A DNA stretch of 64,000 bases from Heloderma charlesbogerti (lineage: Eukaryota; Chordata; Lepidosauria; Squamata; Helodermatidae), in assembly GCA_026122225.1 (NCBI GenBank), contig JANEZZ010002761.1:248001-312000 (forward strand). Reading direction: 5' to 3'. Positions 45,599 through 57,908 of the stretch are shown piece by piece. Below the pieces are notes generated by a model. It worked only from the letters and a program-made list of their open reading frames with translations. It was not told where the DNA came from and made no database searches. How positions within the stretch are numbered: the stretch's first letter is position 1; each line of letters begins with the position of its first letter. Position numbers and translations under genes: made by a program.

Positions 45599-48485
45599 TC
45601 CTCCTACTCTGAGTCAGGATTGCCTTCTGATAGGGAGTGCAAGAGTGTCCAGCATGGCAAGCCTAGGTGGGGGCCTCTGGGGAGCTCAAACAAAGTATCC
45701 GCTAAGCGTTCAAGACCCTCACCCTTTCAGAGTCCTCCAAGCATCAACAGGGGAAGATGCTTTATCTCAGTTGTTCTCAGACATTTCTGATGTCCCTCTG
45801 CACCCAAGCAAGAGGGAGGGCAAATTTCCAATGAGGAGATAGAGCAGCTTTTTCAGGCTGAGCTGTGTCTTACTCTACTTGCCCAGGTATGTTGTGCCAT
45901 TCAGCTTTCGGGTGACAAACCAGAAGGGGAAAGTGAGAGCACCCCTTCTGAAACAGGGTCCAAAGTTGTGTTTCCACAGGAAAACTCTAGATCCATCCTG
46001 TTCAAGGACATATGCAAGGTGGAGTGGGACCACCCACCTAAGGACAGACCATCCAATCGGCTGGCAAATAAGGTATATTTGCTACTCAAAGAGATTATGG
46101 AACACATTGAGGTGCCATTGGTTGGTTGATGTTCTCATGGTGCTATTCCAGTGGACAGAGAGGGGAGCCAGGTGATACCTGTGATAAGCAAGTGGAGCCA
46201 GTACTCCACAAGGACTTTGAGATCTCCCTCACTCTCCAGGCATCTGCAACTAATTCTGTGTTCACTAGAGCAGTGTACATTTGGGCACAGGACCTGGAAA
46301 TGATGGAATCAGTACCAAAGGGTGTGAAAGATTGACTGAAGATCTTACACACCTCCTTGCTGATTCTTCCATGGGTGTGGTTCAAGCACAGCCATGGGCC
46401 ATGGCAGCTAATGTGGTAGTCCAGAGAAACTCCTGGCTGTGCAGCTGGGATGTTGATCTGGGATCCCAGGCCAGACTGACCAACTACCCCTTTGCAGGCG
46501 TTAAGTTGTTTGTGGAGCCTCTTGAGAAAACTGTGGTTGAGGAGAAAGACAAGAAGTCTCTGCTATCAACCAAGAAAGGGGGAAAGAAGGTGGGAAACCA
46601 GTCCAGTTTCTGTCCCTACAAGCCCTCGGACAGATCACGAGGTTTCTCTGCTCCCAGAGTCAAGAGGAATCAGAGATGAGAAGCCTACGAAAAACTCTAC
46701 AGTCCTCAAAAGCTTTTTTAATCCTCCAAGAGGGGGTGCAAGAAGCAACAGTCTTCCTAATGCTGGGCTGATAGAGCCCCAGTGGTCTGTGGGGGGGCAG
46801 GCTTCTCCAGTTTGCCCCAAGGTGGAGCAGGACTACCTTGGTTGCATGGGCCCTGTAGTTATGACCCATGGCTATGCCTTGGAGTTTCCTTGCCTACTCA
46901 GAAACAGATTCTGGGCAATTCCAAAATCCAAAAAAACAACAAAACATTATATGTTCCAACAAGCCAAACAACACCTCTCTGGGCTTTCCTACATGAGGCA
47001 ATAGATGGATTTAATGTCCCTCACTCAGCTGCAAGGCCTCTGGTGTTGTGTCAGGAGATTGTTGCTGGGGCACGAATCCACTCCTGACCATTCCAACAAC
47101 TCCTGCTTCCTTCCAGTCACAGACCGCTCAATGCAAGTATGTGATGATCCAGATACAGGGCTGGTCATGGTGGCTAGACCCAATCTGGCTGGCCAGAGGA
47201 GTGTTGCTGGCGCATCTTAACAGGATCACCATTACAACAGATGGCAGCATATTCAGATGGGGGCAGACATGGCATCCAGGGTGACCCAGGGAGCCCGGAT
47301 GGAAATAGAGTTAAAGAAGAGCATCAATCTGCTGGAAATTTGGGCCATCAAGTTGGCGCTAATAGCCTTCCAAGGAGACATAAGGGGACTGCATGTGTTA
47401 ATAAAGATAGACAACATGTCAGCAAAAGTCTTCATAAACAAGTGGGAATGAAATTGCAAGCCTTGCACAAGGAAGCGGTGGAAATCATGATGTGGGCAGA
47501 GAAAAATCTGGCTTTGAACAAAGCCAAACACCTGGCAGGGAAGCCAGGTAACTGACTGGCTCAATCCAACGGCTATCCAGGAAACATAGTGAGTGCTTTA
47601 CCTACAAGTTTTTCAGCAGATAGTCAGCTGCTAAGACCCCAAAAGATAGACCTGTTCACAGCTCCTCAAATGCAAAACTGCCATTGTTCATGACAAGCGG
47701 CCCATGTCTAGAAATTGTGGAACACAATGCTCTTCATATGCCATGGCCTCAAGCCTACTCTATGCCTTTCCTCCATTGCCTCTCCTAACAAAGATTCTCT
47801 GGAGAATCAAGGATCTACAGGCAGAAGTAGTTCTAATGGCTCCATCTTGGCCATGGATCTAGGTCCCTGGTTCCTAGATCTTGTCAATTTGTCAACCACG
47901 GAGTGCTGGAGACTTCCAGACTGGGAGGATCTATTGTCACAGGGACCAGTGCTTCACCTACAGCCTCACATGTTCCACCTGACAACCTGGAGACTGAGCA
48001 GCAATGGCTTAAGGATCTAGGCTATTCAAAAAGGGTCTGTAAGACCTTATTGGCTTCTCGTAGATTATCCAGTAAGGTGTATTCCAACATTTGGAAGGCT
48101 TTCCTATCTTGGTAGGAAGGAAAGTAGGGATCCTGTAAATTGGCAGGTGCGGAAAGTCTTGGATTTTCTACAGGCTGGCCTGGCCAAAGGATTGAGTACT
48201 GATACCCTAAAAAGACAAGCTCTGGCCTTGAACAGCATCTTGGGTTGCAGGGGTGGGTCTAGACCCTTAGCTCATCCCGATACAGTCCATAGGTTTCCCT
48301 CTCAGAACTGAAACTGGATTCTTACAGCCCTTTGGGCCCTGCCTTTGAGCCCATGGGGAAGGTATCTCTGAAAGTTCTCACCCTAAAAACTGTTGTTGGG
48401 TTTTTTTTTTGTGGGCTAATCTGAAGGTCTTGGATTGCCCTCTTGCTGATACAATAAACAGGAATTCATGGTAAGAAACTTCGCT
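45599..48485 (+). mobile_element. DIRS-like retrotransposon, internally deleted (copy 1)
   Basis: Pieces occur in DIRS order. The ORF1/gag-like part is at 45870-46760 (ATNSVFTRAVYIWAQDLE). The reverse-transcriptase flank follows (VMTHGYALEFPCL near 46870). RNase H is at 47230-47560, with 'TTDGSIFRWG', ELKKSINLLEIWAIKLAL and KIDNMSAKVFINK. The linker after it has 'LFTAPQMQN'. The start of the tyrosine recombinase is near 48050 (ASRRLSSKVYSNIWKAF). A terminal motif 'ggaattcatggtaagaaact' lies at 48462-48483. The catalytic core of the reverse transcriptase and most of the recombinase are gone. Confidence 0.78.
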
Positions 48486-48990
48486 TTTTCCTAGCACAGA
48501 CAGCATTTCCAATACAAAGTGCAGTTGACAGCAGTGCTCAGAGTGTTCACAAAGGCTCTTGTGACCTTGGTGACCCACCTAAGGATGAAGGACATCTCTC
48601 TATATCCCTGTTTAGATGCCATCTTTATCCAGTCATTGTCTTGGGAGAATTGAGGAGGATCAAACTGGTGCTGAAAGAACTGCCATGTCCTCATAAGAAC
48701 AGACAACATGTCCATCGGGGCACATTTCAACAAACAGGGCAGCACAAAATCAAGGACACTCAACAGGGAAGCTATGGAGATTCTGTCCTGGACTGAGTAG
48801 CATCTATTCTCGACCTCTGCAGTACATCTGGCAGAGATGACCAGTTAGATTGCTGATTGGCTGAGCAGGAAGATAGTTCAGGAGACTCTGAACTGAGGCA
48901 CTTCATTGGCACTTTACTTTGGCCATCCAGCTGCAGACTTATATGCCTCACCAGAAGGCATGCACCTAGACAAGTTCACGATGAGATACT
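48486..48990 (+). mobile_element. DIRS-like fragment (copy 2)
   Basis: It shows the region between reverse transcriptase and RNase H: 'RVFTKALVTLVTHLRMKDIS' near 48535, then 'VLIRTDNMSIGAHFNKQG' near 48690. It joins directly to the terminal motif of copy 1 and ends at the L2 tail. Confidence 0.7.
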
Positions 48991-48994
48991 CCTG

Positions 48995-50110
48995 CAGATA
49001 ATTTATTTATTATTATTTATTTATTACATTTCTGTGCTGCCCATTAGCCAAAGCTCTCTGGTCGGTTTACAAGACAAAATGTAAAACCATAGAGTACAAT
49101 AACATAGTGAAACATAATATAAAACCGTAAGTTTAAAACAGAATAAAACCAAAGCAGTAACCAAAGTAAAAGCCGGCAACACTGCAAAGATCTAAAAATG
49201 CACTGATGGAATTTTTAAAACTGAAGGGCTAAAAAGCCTGGGAAACTAAAAAGGTCTTCATCTAGAGCCAAAAAGACCACAACGTAGGCTCCAGGCAAGC
49301 CTCTCCAGGGAGGTGCTTCCGCAACTGGGGTGCCAGCACTGAAAAGTGCTGGCACTCCAGCACTTAGTAGTCATCCACTTCACCTTATTTGACAAAGGCA
49401 ACTGAGGATGATCTTAGCATCTGGGCAGATAGATAGATATGGAAGGAGAAGATCATTCAGGTAATCTGGCCCCAAACTGTTTAGATTTTTATAAATTAAT
49501 ACTAGTACTTTGAATTTGGCCTGGAAATGGACTGACAGTCCCCATTAACAAACTTGCTGCCCTGTTTTGGACCAGCTGAAGTTTCTGGGCTATTTTCAAA
49601 GGCAGCCCCATCATTGCAGTAATCCAAACGAAAGGTTACCAGAGTGTGGATAATTGTAGCCAGGCTATCTCAGTCCAGATAGGAACATAGTTGCTATATC
49701 ACCCTAATCTGATAAAAGGTGCTGTGTTCCGCCAAGGCCACCTGTGCCTCCAATGACAGTGCTGGATCTAAGAGTATCCCCAAACTACAAACCTGATACT
49801 TTACGGGGAATGCAGCCCCCTCCAGAACACGTTGAATATCTCTCATCCCGGCAGAAGAATCACTCACTAACAGTACCTCCATCTTGTCTGGATTGAGTCT
49901 CAATTTATTGGCCCTCATCCAGTCCATTATCACACCCAGGAACAGTTTCAGAACATCCACTGCCTCACTTGGATTTGATGAAAAGGAGAGAAAGAACTGG
50001 GTGTCATCCGCTTTTTGGTGACACCTCAGCCTATATCTTCAGTTAACCTCCCCCAGCAGTTTCATGTAGATGCTAAACTACAAGGAGGATAAAATAGAGC
50101 CCTGTGGCAT
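48995..50110 (-). mobile_element. L2-clade LINE, 3' part
   Basis: The 3' tail at 49000 ('atttctgtgctgcccattag') is followed leftwards in coding sense by the C-terminal region and by the frame 49960-49694 (MDWMRANKLRLNPDKMEVLLV). It matches 18733-19850 of the longer L2 copy in order, with more decay. Confidence 0.8.
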
Positions 50111-50500
50111 TGCATGGCATTACAGCTGAGGGACAGAGGTGAAGGTGCGCTAACACATCCGTAGCCCCCAGAGCTCCTTCATGCTTTTCTGTCTTCTTCC
50201 CTGATTTCCAGAGGTATCTATCAGATCCAGGAACTGGTGGCAGTGGTGATCCTGATGGCTCCCTACTAGCTGAGGTACCCCTGGCTCTTGCTAACACAGG
50301 GGCCCATTGTACATCCCCAGTTGGAATTCGTAGTGCCAAAACTCGGGCAGAGCACTGGAAAACACTGGCTTATTGATGGTTTTGTAGACCGAGCTGCTGA
50401 AGGGACTCAGCAGCAGTACCCTTAAGTACCAGGTGGCGTTCCTGAATAGCTTTTCGAATTCCAGTTTTTTTCTAGGATGCCCTCCAAAGATACAGGACAG
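50111..50500. other. Intron, unassigned
   Basis: Sequence between the L2 and the DIRS terminus. It may be part of an older DIRS copy, but I cannot match it. Confidence 0.3.
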
Positions 50501-53500
50501 AGGCAGGTTTCTTACCATGAATTCCTGTTTTCCAAAGCCTCACAGAGGGTATTCCTTAACCTCGGATGGCCCTTCCCTCTGAGGCATTAGGCAAAGCCAA
50601 AAGTTACTTCTTTAGGGGAAATTGCCCTGCTTTCCCATAGTGGTTCTGTCTACTGAGCTAAGAGGACAAGATGAGCTGGAGTGCCTAAGAGCCCAATCCT
50701 AGTTGCTTTTTCTTGAAGTTATTTATGTGCTTTTCTTTGTTTTTCACTGCCCTTACCTGCCCCCCCCCACTCATCATGTCCTAGAAGGGACTGCAGGGTT
50801 TACATTGGGGGGGGGGGCGTTGACTTTAGGTTTTGGAGGAGGAGGCTTCACTGTCTGTGCGACAGGCTCTTCAGTTCTCCCTCCAACATACCAGCAGAGG
50901 CCAGGAGGGAAAGGTGACTTCGGCAGCCAGGAGATCAGGCTGCACTGCACCTGGACTCGCCATAGAGGCCTGTCCTCTGCACGCTTGCCAGGCTCAGTAT
51001 ACTAGCTGAGTGTACCAGGCAGGGTGACTGTTCAGCAACCACGAGTAGGCCATGAGGCCCTATTTCTTCGCTGCATCCACTTCACAGGCAAATGGAGAAT
51101 GCTCCAAATTTCTCCTCCCCCCATGCAAACATGATAGGAAATAGAGTTGCCTTCAGCAACTCAGAGGCCTCTGAAGGCCAGGAGGATGTGGTGGCACCTT
51201 CCCAAACGTACAGCTGTTTGGCACAAAACAGGAGGCCTGCAAAATACCCAGAGGAGTAAGTACTGTCCTGAACATCAAACCCCATTCCTGATCTTGCTGG
51301 GGAAGGGGCCATAGCCCAGTTCGCCACTGAGTTCAGGGCGTAGTAGCTCAGCAGCTTAGCCAGACCTTCCTGGATCTGGGGGAGGGGAGCAAGTCCTGGG
51401 GGCAGTCTAGATCCTTTCCTACTCAAAAACGATAGAGCAAGAGGAACAAAAGGGAAGCTCCCTCTCTTTATTTTTATGTTCCTCTGATAGGGATGGCAGA
51501 GAATTTCTCCCCGAATCTTCAGGGGGCCGAGCGCCAACGCATTCGGCCCCCTGAAATCAGCGGTGAAATTCTCCGCCACCCCCCCGGGATGGGACTTACC
51601 TTTGGCGAATGTCCCTCCCGGCGGCGGGTCCCGGCGGCGGTTCGGCGGCGGTTCGGCGCGGGCGGGGGCAGCAGCCAGTCTCCCGACCGGCTGCCACCGC
51701 CGCCATTGCCAAAAAAAAAAAACTAAAGTAAAAAAAAAAACACACACCCGTGATAGGCTATGTAACGATTTACGTAACCTATCACGGCTAGATTTCCAAA
51801 GTCAGCCGTGATAAAACCCGTAAATCGTCACGGGTTTTTTTTTTTTCTAAAGTCACCCGTGATAGTCTCCGTGATGATTTACGTAGCCTATCACGGCTGA
51901 CTTTGGAAATCTAGCCGTGATAGGCTACGTAAATCGTCACGTATCCTATCATGGGGTCTTTTTTTTTTTTTTTACTTTTTGTTTCGCGGCCAGGGAGACG
52001 GGGCGCTTCTCCCCAGCCTGAATTTTGGCCGGGCGAGGTGGGAAGCCTCCCCCCCCGCCTGAACTTCGGGGGGGAAAGCAAAGCACCTCCCCCCCCCGCG
52101 AAGCCAAGCTGCGAAAAGGTAAGTGACTTTCGTACATCCCTAGGATCCCCATGTTCAGCCTCTCCACATAGCTGCTCTGAGACCACTATCTCTTCACCCA
52201 GCTCCTTCATATTGGGGGAAACAGGGAGCAAAGCAAGAATGAGACACCACAGGTCTCACGCTTTAACACATCGGTCCAGTGGGCCAAAGCCCAAGAAAAA
52301 ACCCTTGGGGATTGATTTCCCCTATGGACACAGTGAAAGGGAAATTGGGGGACTTTCTGAGGAGAAGGTGGAGTCTCAGGCCTGCCAAGGCAGACTTTTT
52401 TTTAACCCGACCTCTTTCCCATTCTACTAGCACAAGCTTCTTGCAACTTCAACTAATGGGAGAGGCTCCAAAATCTGAAGAGGCAGCCAGCAACCAGACC
52501 TAGGATGGGGATAAAGCTGCTTTTCCTGAGGAAAAGCAGCTCTGACCTCTGGCTTTTCTTAAAGTATGGAAATCAGAGTGAGCTGAGGCAGCCAAAACAA
52601 AATCTTTTTCCAAGCTGGTCAGCAAATTATATACTCTGCCTAGCAAGACAATGGAGCTCTGAAAAGTTCCAGTAGTTCTTTCTCTGCAGTTATCCCAGCA
52701 GATGGGGAAACTGGTCTCAGGGATCTGTCTGATAAAAAGGTGGATCTAGCTTTATGCAAAAACTTTGAAGCATCATCTGCAAGCTTCAGGGCATCCACTA
52801 CCAACTCCTTCTTTGCCACAGCTGTCTTCAGGTGGGCAGAAGACCTAGCAGACACGGATTCCACCCCTAAACCATTAAAGGACAGTTTCAAGAAAATTGC
52901 CCTCACAGCATCACTTCTGGTGGACTTAGCACTAGGTGCGCTACAACTTAATGCTAGTACAGTGGCTACCAACATGCTTGCTAGGAGAAACATCTGGCTG
53001 GGCACCTGGGATGTGGATCCAGGGTCTTAACCCCATCTGGCAAACTCCATTTTTGAAGGGGCCAGTCTCTTTGGCAGACCCCTGGAGAAATTTATGGTAG
53101 AAACCAAATACAAAAAGAAAGTGCTTCCTTCAGCTAAGGAAGACAGATGGAAGAGACATTTTCCTTTCAGACCAGCAGATATTCTCCTAGGGCCCATCTG
53201 TTGGAAGGGTCCAAGCCCAGATAGAATCACCCTGTCAGGACATCTACCAAAAGAAACAACTCTGGATTCTCTGCCAACTAATTCAGCAACGATTCAAAGA
53301 AATTCCAGTTTTCCTGATACCAGCAAGGCCCGGAATTGCCTTCAGATCAGGGGATGCCTATTGCACTTCACCCAGGTCTGGAAACATACTACTATGGACC
53401 TCTGGGTGAGGGAGACAATTGCCAAAGGAGATGCACTGAAATTTGCTCTCCTGCCCAGGGACAGGTTCCACACATCCTGAGAATTTCCTGAAAGCTATAG

Positions 53501-54240
53501 ATCACTTATTATCGATGGAGGTCATAGAACCTATTCTGGACAAAGACATCTGCTGTGGGATTTATTCCATTTTTTTTCTTCGTGTCCAAGAAAAATGAAA
53601 CATCAGCGCTATTTTGGATCTCAAATCAAACTTTGAGATCAGAACAGAGATCAGAATAGATGGATGGCCAAGAAGCACTTCAAGATGGAGATCCTCAAAT
53701 TCATCATGGAGGCGATTTCAAAAGCAGGGTTTCTGGCATCTATCGACCTATCAGAAACATATCTACATGTTCCGATCAGGTGAGCTCACCAGAAATTCTG
53801 AAGTTTTTGCTACAACAAAATGCACTACCAGTATGAGGCACACTCATTTGGGCTGACATCGGCACCCAGGGTGTTTATTAATCTTTGCACAAAAGGGATA
53901 TGCCTCTATCTGTATTTGAGAGACATCCTTATTCAGTCACCTTAAGAGAACAAGTACTAGCAGGACATTCAGATGACCTTAGACAGTGCACAGCAGAGTG
54001 TATGTCCCTAGCTCCCTCTACATGAGCACTAAAGTTCCTTGAGCTTCTGGTGCGTAGGGGCAGGAGTGTTACCTTTTCTCTTCCAGTCCATTCTGGGAAG
54101 GGCAGGGGTTGCCCCTCTCTCTTGAGATGATGAGTGTTATTGGACCCTGCCTGCTGTCCAGAGGGAGAGGCTAACCCAATGGTGCTGGCATACCCTCCAG
54201 AAGATTCAGAGAACAAGAATTCATGGTAAGAAACTTACCT
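50501..54240 (+). mobile_element. DIRS-like retrotransposon with inverted terminal repeats (copy 3)
   Basis: The ends are inverted repeats of about 60 bp: 50501-50560 and the reverse of 54179-54240 share 'gtttcttaccatgaattc' and the flanking pattern 'gagggtat.cc'. Between them lie gag-like sequence at about 52640-53480 (ATTNSFFATAVFRWAEDLAD, then MLARRNIWLGTWDVDPGS) and the front of the reverse transcriptase at 53480-53960 (SAILDLKSNFEIRT, a 'HTHLG' stretch). The RNase H and recombinase are deleted. A fold-back element sits in the 5' part at 51487-52144. Confidence 0.78.
51487..52144. mobile_element. GC-rich fold-back DNA element (copy 2), inside DIRS
   Basis: This is the same family as 3252-4158, in the opposite orientation. 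Its ends are TAGGGATGG and CATCCCTA. The palindromic 'gtgataggctacgtaa' modules lie at 51750-51955, and GC-rich blocks lie on both sides. The central arm with the CCATTTGCATTCC sequence of copy 1 is missing, so the unit is 658 bp instead of 907. I see no 9-10 bp duplication at its edges. Confidence 0.7.
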
Positions 54241-55045
54241 TTATCATGCTGACTGCTTCTTCGCCTTATGAAAATGTATTTTTGAGCAAATATTGCTACT
54301 TGCCAGGCATCAGTCTCTGGTCGTGTATCTTAGGAATATGAAAAAAGGTGGGAGGAATTAAAATTGGGGCTTTCCCATTTGTTATTTTTTTTTTGCAATA
54401 GCTCAGCCCTTTAGGACTTTGATCCGGTCGGCACCATGTCGCTCTGGTAAGCGTTCTGCGGAGGTTCCGCAGGTCGCCCCCTCAAACAGCTTTTAAAAGG
54501 TTGAAAAACCTTTTCATCTTTCCCTGGAATTAAAAGGGAAAGCTAGAGTACCAGCTGGATAAGATCTTGGAAGAACAACTCCTTTTGCAAAACGGCAGAA
54601 GTGCTGCATTCTAAGGTCAGTTTTTCCAGAGTGTCATCTACTCAAAGTTGTTTCGGAAACTCCTACGTAGCGAGGAGACTTCAGGGCTGAAAAGCGCCAA
54701 TTTTAGTTAGTAATTTTGAATTGAAAATAACAACATCTGAGGACCTGCAAAATCTGTTTGCGTGACTGTTTATGTGACTGTTTGTTTCTAACTATGTCTA
54801 CTTGCCTATTTCTATCTTTGGAAGAGGGGGATGGCAGCATCAAAGGGAAGGAAGAAAACTGTCAAACCACGGTTGACCCCCCAGCCCCCCCCCTTTATTA
54901 AAGGCTTCTAAAGACCCTGCAGATTTAGGGGAGGTACTGGCCTTGAAAAAAACTTTGTCTTTTCAACTAGCAGAACAGGCTAAGAGGCTGGATACAATCC
55001 AAGATTCCATTACTATCCTTCAAGGGGCTGTGGATTTAATTAATA

Positions 55046-55383
55046 AAAAGGTAAAGGTGTCCCCAACCAGTCGTGTCCGACTCTAGGGTGTGGTGCTCAT
55101 GTCCATTTCTAAGCCGAAGAGCCAGCGCTGTCCAAAGACGCTTCCGTGGTCATGTGGCCGGCATGACTGAACACCGAGGTGCACAGAACGCTGTTACCTT
55201 TCCCGCCGAAGCAGTACCTATTTATCTACTTGCAATTTCTTGCTTTCGAACTGCTAGGTTGGCAGAAGCTGGGACTGAAGACGGGCGCTCACTCCATCAC
55301 GCAGCACTCGGGTCTCGAACTGCTGTCCTGCCGATCTTCCGGTCTGCAGTTCAGCGTCTTAACCACTAAGCCACCGTGGCCCC
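55046..55383 (-). mobile_element. Sauria SINE (copy 1)
   Basis: On the minus strand it has a tRNA-like head ('ggtggcttagtggttaagac' A-box, 'agttcgagacccg' B-box), then the Sauria body ('gtcatgccggccacatgacc') and the tail 'acacctttacctttt'. A perfect 13-bp duplication GATTTAATTAATA lies at 55033-55045 and 55384-55396. Sauria SINEs are known from squamates and depend on BovB for movement. Confidence 0.92.
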
Positions 55384-55572
55384 GATTTAATTAATAGCTC
55401 TTGGCAAAAAATAGAACTGAAGGTCAATGCCCTCCAAGAACATATTTCTGTGCAAGAAACTACAATGCAAGCCAGTCATAATGTCATGTCTGCTAGAATT
55501 TCTCAATTGGAGGCATACTCACGCAGGGCAAACCTGCACATCCTGGGTATTAAAGATGTGCCTGATGGGATA

Positions 55573-55913
55573 AAAAAGGTAAAGGGGTCCCCAACCAGTC
55601 TTGTCCGACTCTAGGGTGTGGTGCTCATTTCCATTTCTAAGCCGAAGAGCCAGCGCTGTCTGAAGACGTTTCCGTGGTCATGTGGCCGGCATGACTGAAC
55701 ACCGAGGTGCACGGAACGCTGTTACCTTTCCCACCGAAGCGGTACCTATTTATCTACTTGCAATTTCTTGCTTTCGAACTGCTAGGTGGGCAGAAGCTGG
55801 GACTGAAGACGGGAGCTCACTCTGTCATGCAGCACTCGGGTCTCGAACTGCTGTCCTGCCGACCTTCTGGTCTGCAGTTCAGCGTCTTAACCACTAAGCC
55901 ACCGCGGCCCCCT
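55573..55913 (-). mobile_element. Sauria SINE (copy 2)
   Basis: It is in the same orientation as copy 1 and nearly identical to it. It is flanked by a perfect 12-bp duplication CCTGATGGGATA at 55561-55572 and 55914-55925. It is inserted 190 bp downstream of copy 1, in the same host ORF1. Confidence 0.92.
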
Positions 55914-57127
55914 CCTGATGGGATAGGCCTGCCTAAATTCCTGGATAAATTTCTGCATGTGCTACTTGCTCTGCCAGCTGATTATTTACTGGATATTGAG
56001 CATGCATACCATGTTCCAGGTGCAGCTCGTGCCACCAATGGGACTGCAATTGTCACAGTTCAATTTGCAAGAGTCTCTACAAAAAATCATATCCTGCGTT
56101 TGGCTAGAGAAATGAAAGGACAATCCTGCATTTGGCTAGAGAAATGAAAGGACCAAGGCGATAAATCACATAAGACAAATGAATTTACAATATCATATTA
56201 AATATCCTGCTATATTTTGTATTTTTTTTGAAGGCCAGATGAAAAAAAAATTAAATCATGAATTGGCGGAGGCTTAGTTAGCTGGTATACAAAGTAAAAT
56301 GCAGGGTAGACATCTTTTCTAGCTTCATGAGCTGAGAATTCCTCAATCAGGATTGCTCTCTGGATTTGTTTAGGCTACAAGGGCCGGGCAGTATGCCAAT
56401 GAGGAGGATTGTTTATATATATTCCTGTTTCCTTCTTACTTCTTTTTTATATTAGATATGAAATACTTTATATAAAAATGTTTGGGGGGTGTGTATAGAT
56501 ATGTACACATTCATATATATATATCCATAAATGATATTATTTAAAATATAGATAGTATAAAATAAATTAGTGATTTGTTATTATTTTTTACCGTTTTCCT
56601 TTGTCCTTTCCTTTTTTTACTATTATTATTACTTTCATTACTATGAGACCTTGATTAGTAATATTTTTAGCTGGCTACATTTTTAAGCTCTATTATTATA
56701 TATTAACTGAAGGGCAATATATGCTTAGTGGAAATGAATTGTATGCTTCCTTCCATGTTATAAGACTGATGATATTGAAATTTAAGGTTTATTATCTATG
56801 CTGTATTGAAGTGTAATAATGGCAATGATATAGGTAAAATTTTTAATAGAATGATACTTGAAGTCTGTGTGTAATGAATTTAATCCCTTGAAGTAACTTT
56901 TTTATATTTTTTCTTTTCCCCTTTTGCTTTCTTCCCCCTTTGTCTTTTTTTTCTTTTTCTTTCCCCCCCCCTCTCTTTTTTTCTTTTTTCTTTCTCCCCC
57001 CCCCTCCTCGTTATTGCTGTGTCCTCTTAAGAATACTGTATTGTTGGAAACTGTCGATAATACTGGGTTGTTGTAAAGATTAAAAATAGAATAAAAAGTA
57101 TTTTCAAAACAAAAAGGACTTCGATCC

Positions 57128-57513
57128 CAACAGTGAAATATACTCTGATGCTGTGTATGCCTTGTCTATAAGACCCTATACCCTAAACTCATTTACTAAC
57201 GGGGGAGCGGCACCCCACACATGCTCAGAGGCATGTCTCTGCTGCCACTTCACATATTCTAGGGCTCAGCATTAGTACTGAAAATTAGGTTTTCGGGTTA
57301 AACACTGATGAGGTGTAGTTGAACTTTAACTCTGTACTCCAGGTATACTCAAAGGTACTCTTTGATTTATTGCTGTTTCACAGTAGTAGAAGAATCACGT
57401 TCATATCAATTGTTCAGTTGTGATATGCTCAACAACTCACAATTATATTAGGTGTAACTTCACATGTGGTGAAAAGAAAACCATGACATGAACCAAATAT
57501 TTGTGCTTTCTAG
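57128..57513. other. Intron upstream of exon 9
   Basis: I recognise nothing apart from the acceptor approach. Confidence 0.35.
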
Positions 57514-57612
57514 GACAACAGGGCCCAATAGGAGTAAAGGGAGCTCAAGGGGATCATGGCACACCAGGAATGCCAGGGAAAGATGGGGAGCCTGGTTTGC
57601 CTGGCCGAGCAG
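57514..57612 (+). CDS. COL4A1: Type IV collagen alpha-1-like, internal exon 9
   Basis: A 99-bp exon (33 codons), with AG at 57512-57513 and donor gtatga at 57613; phase 1 in and out. It reads QQGPIGVKG and later [10 protein letters not shown], all perfect triplets. Joined to the exon at 41300 it continues the alpha-1(IV) order (GQIGPIGEKG in alpha-1 from memory) with no missing triplet. Confidence 0.9.
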
Positions 57613-57818
57613 GTATGAAACCCTTGGGGGGGTTTTCAGCTCTAATTCTTGTGAAACCTGTTACTACTATTCTACTTTTATTGCATTGCTAGGTGATTAA
57701 ATAATCTAGTAAGGCACCTTATGTTATATACACCTGTAATGGAATAAGCTTTATTATAGTGTGTATTAATGAGTCATATGGATGAATGTAATTTTTAATA
57801 TTTCCCCTTCCAATTTAG

Positions 57819-57908
57819 GGCCAAAAGGGGATTCAGGCCCACCAGGATACGAGGGTGAACCAGGACCTCCTGGACAAAAGGGATCAGTGGGAGAAATGGG
57901 TCTGCCAG
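57819..57908 (+). CDS. COL4A1: Type IV collagen alpha-1-like, internal exon 10
   Basis: A 90-bp exon (30 codons), with AG at 57817-57818 and donor gtaaca at 57909; phase 1 in and out. It contains GPKGDSGPPG and GSVGEMGLPG. The latter is close to GSVGGMGLPG of alpha-1(IV). All triplets are perfect. Confidence 0.9.

Larger units (their letters stand above)
54426..57114 (+). mobile_element. Full-length ORF1-only L1-like (HAL1-like) element
   Basis: It is flanked by a 13-bp target duplication with one mismatch (AGGACTTTGATCC at 54413-54425, AGGACTTCGATCC at 57115-57127). A GC-richer 5' UTR runs to the ATG near 54832 (MAASKGRKKTVK). A coiled-coil part and an RNA-recognition domain follow (RISQLEAYSRRANLHILGI near 55500; ADYLLDIEHAYHV near 55985), then a stop region near 56275. 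About 830 bp of AT- and pyrimidine-rich 3' UTR ends 'agaataaaaagtattttc'. There is no ORF2. Two Sauria SINEs interrupt the ORF. Confidence 0.75.

Noticed and set aside
51750..51955. A CRISPR-like array (repeated palindromic units)
   Set aside because: The units are inverted and not evenly spaced, and the genome is eukaryotic; the same modules occur in the fold-back element at 3479-3918.
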